A program made the translations under genes and the position numbers. Positions 5,319 through 6,106 of a DNA stretch of 6,106 nt are shown here, piece after piece. Where the stretch lies: contig DAOVUR010000118.1 in NCBI GenBank assembly GCA_030632465.1, positions 1-6,106 on the forward strand, written 5' to 3'. Every line of letters starts with the position of its first letter. Within the stretch, counting starts at the first letter, position 1. The notes under the pieces were generated by a model. That model made no database searches. It worked only from the letters and a program-made list of their open reading frames with translations, and had not been told where the DNA came from. The stretch comes from a bacterium (GTDB lineage: Bacteria; Verrucomicrobiota; Kiritimatiellia; UBA8416; CAMZLY01).

Positions 5319-6106
5319 TACTTACCCTTCTTTTCAGGTTCTTGTAACTTCTGAATAATCGACTGTGGATCCTGCGATTTCGTAATCAAGTCTTCATACC
5401 TAATGATCCCAGCTTGATATAAAGCCATCAGATGCGCATCAAGAGTAATCATTCCATACTTCGCACCAGTCTGTATGTCTGAATTAATACGATACGTCTT
5501 ATTATCTCGGATTAGCGACTGAATAGACTGTGTGGAAATCATGATTTCAAATGCTGCTACACGCCCGGGCTTGTCCGCCCTAACCAGTAACAATTGCGAG
5601 ATAACAGCCCTAAGCCCAACCGAAAGCTGTGTACGCACCTGCTCCTGCTGATCTGTAGGAAACGCATCAACAATACGATCAACCGTCTGAGCTGCACCAG
5701 TAGTATGCAGAGTAGCAAAAACCAGATGGCCAGTTTCAGCAGCAGTAATCGCAGCTTCCATCGTTTCCAAGTCACGCATTTCACCAACCAGAATAACATC
5801 CGGATCCTGACGCAACGCACCACGTAACGCTTCCTTAAAGGACGGCACATCCACGCCTACTTCACGCTGTGTAATAAGGCTCTTTTTATGAGAGTGATAA
5901 TACTCAACAGGATCTTCAACCGTAATAACATGACAATCACGTTCCTGATTAATAATATTTATCATACTAGCTAAAGTCGTCGTCTTACCAGAACCTGTCG
6001 GACCAGTAACCAACACCAACCCACGCGGCTTATACAGAAGCTCTTTAACCTGTGGCGGAAGACCAAGCTGTTCGAGAGTTAGAAGCGTTGAAGGAATAAG
6101 CCTTAA
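5318..6106 (-). CDS. pilT: Type IV pilus retraction ATPase PilT, 5' end outside window
   Basis: The last 262 codons plus stop of PilT, the hexameric ATPase that depolymerises pili and drives twitching motility and DNA uptake. The frame is open to the right edge, beginning LRLIPSTLLTLEQLGLPPQV, which is the family sequence just before the motor core. About 100 residues (PAS-like domain) are therefore missing. The TTG at 6019 is an internal leucine, not a start. Positions from the first visible residue: Walker A GPTGSGKTTT (35-44), Asp-box TVEDPVEY (62-69), Walker B DPDVILVGEMRDLE (101-114), His-box HLVFATLHTTGAAQT (127-141), and SIQSLIRDNK (194-203), the counterpart of the AIRNLIREGK signature that marks PilT-type retraction motors. 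There is no tetracysteine site, as expected. A PilU paralogue cannot be fully excluded without the N-terminus. It precedes and overlaps pilB by one base, so the two motors are probably cotranscribed and translationally coupled. Confidence 0.93.
   Translation of the reverse strand, partial: LRLIPSTLLTLEQLGLPPQVKELLYKPRGLVLVTGPTGSGKTTTLASMINIINQERDCHVITVEDPVEYYHSHKKSLITQREVGVDVPSFKEALRGALRQDPDVILVGEMRDLETMEAAITAAETGHLVFATLHTTGAAQTVDRIVDAFPTDQQEQVRTQLSVGLRAVISQLLLVRADKPGRVAAFEIMISTQSIQSLIRDNKTYRINSDIQTGAKYGMITLDAHLMALYQAGIIRYEDLITKSQDPQSIIQKLQEPEKKGK

Noticed and set aside
5318..6019. pilT start at the TTG at 6019
   Set aside because: The frame stays open to the window edge and the preceding residues (IPSTLL...LEQLGLPPQV...PRG) are conserved PilT sequence, so the TTG is internal.

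Overview
The window is a compact, entirely minus-strand gene block. It has moderate-to-low GC, and the genes read from right to left. A type IV pilus retraction ATPase (pilT, 5' end off the right edge) and a pilus extension ATPase (pilB) suggest a Gram-negative-type cell envelope. Several motif choices resemble PVC-superphylum or Omnitrophota-like sequences, for example the LRAFLRQDPDV run in PilB and the FYGEFDG...KRVLVKIIGE tail in the YjbQ protein. That placement is a low-confidence inference from memory of the families, not the result of a search.

Layout in order of transcription: pilT (6106 to 5318, partial) overlaps pilB (5318 to 3609) by one base in a TAATG junction. A 93-bp spacer made almost wholly of degenerate 7-base repeats follows. 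Next is trxB, a thioredoxin reductase with a strong Shine-Dalgarno site (3515 to 2595). It overlaps an MsbA-like ABC exporter (2595 to 700) through a second TAATG junction. The 151-bp spacer at 549-699 holds two further 7-base repeat tracts flanking two hairpins. One of these is a GC-rich REP-like stem-loop. After it comes a YjbQ/UPF0047 protein (548 to 132). Last is the first 29 codons of a probable AAA_14/DUF4143-type ATPase (88 to the left edge), with a well-formed promoter candidate whose predicted start site falls on the ATG itself.

How the genes work together: PilB and PilT are the opposing motors that polymerise and depolymerise type IV pili, and their overlap suggests coupled synthesis. 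TrxB and the ABC exporter form a second coupled pair, whose common function is not evident. YjbQ and the partial ATPase look like independent units.

The five main genes are ordinary, well-conserved families. The least explained material is non-coding. Both spacers longer than 50 bp are built from heptad repeats. In two of the three tracts the heptads begin with TGAA on the coding strand, which places stop codons in all three frames. No CRISPR array, tRNA, rRNA, insertion sequence or obviously new defence or biosynthetic system was seen.
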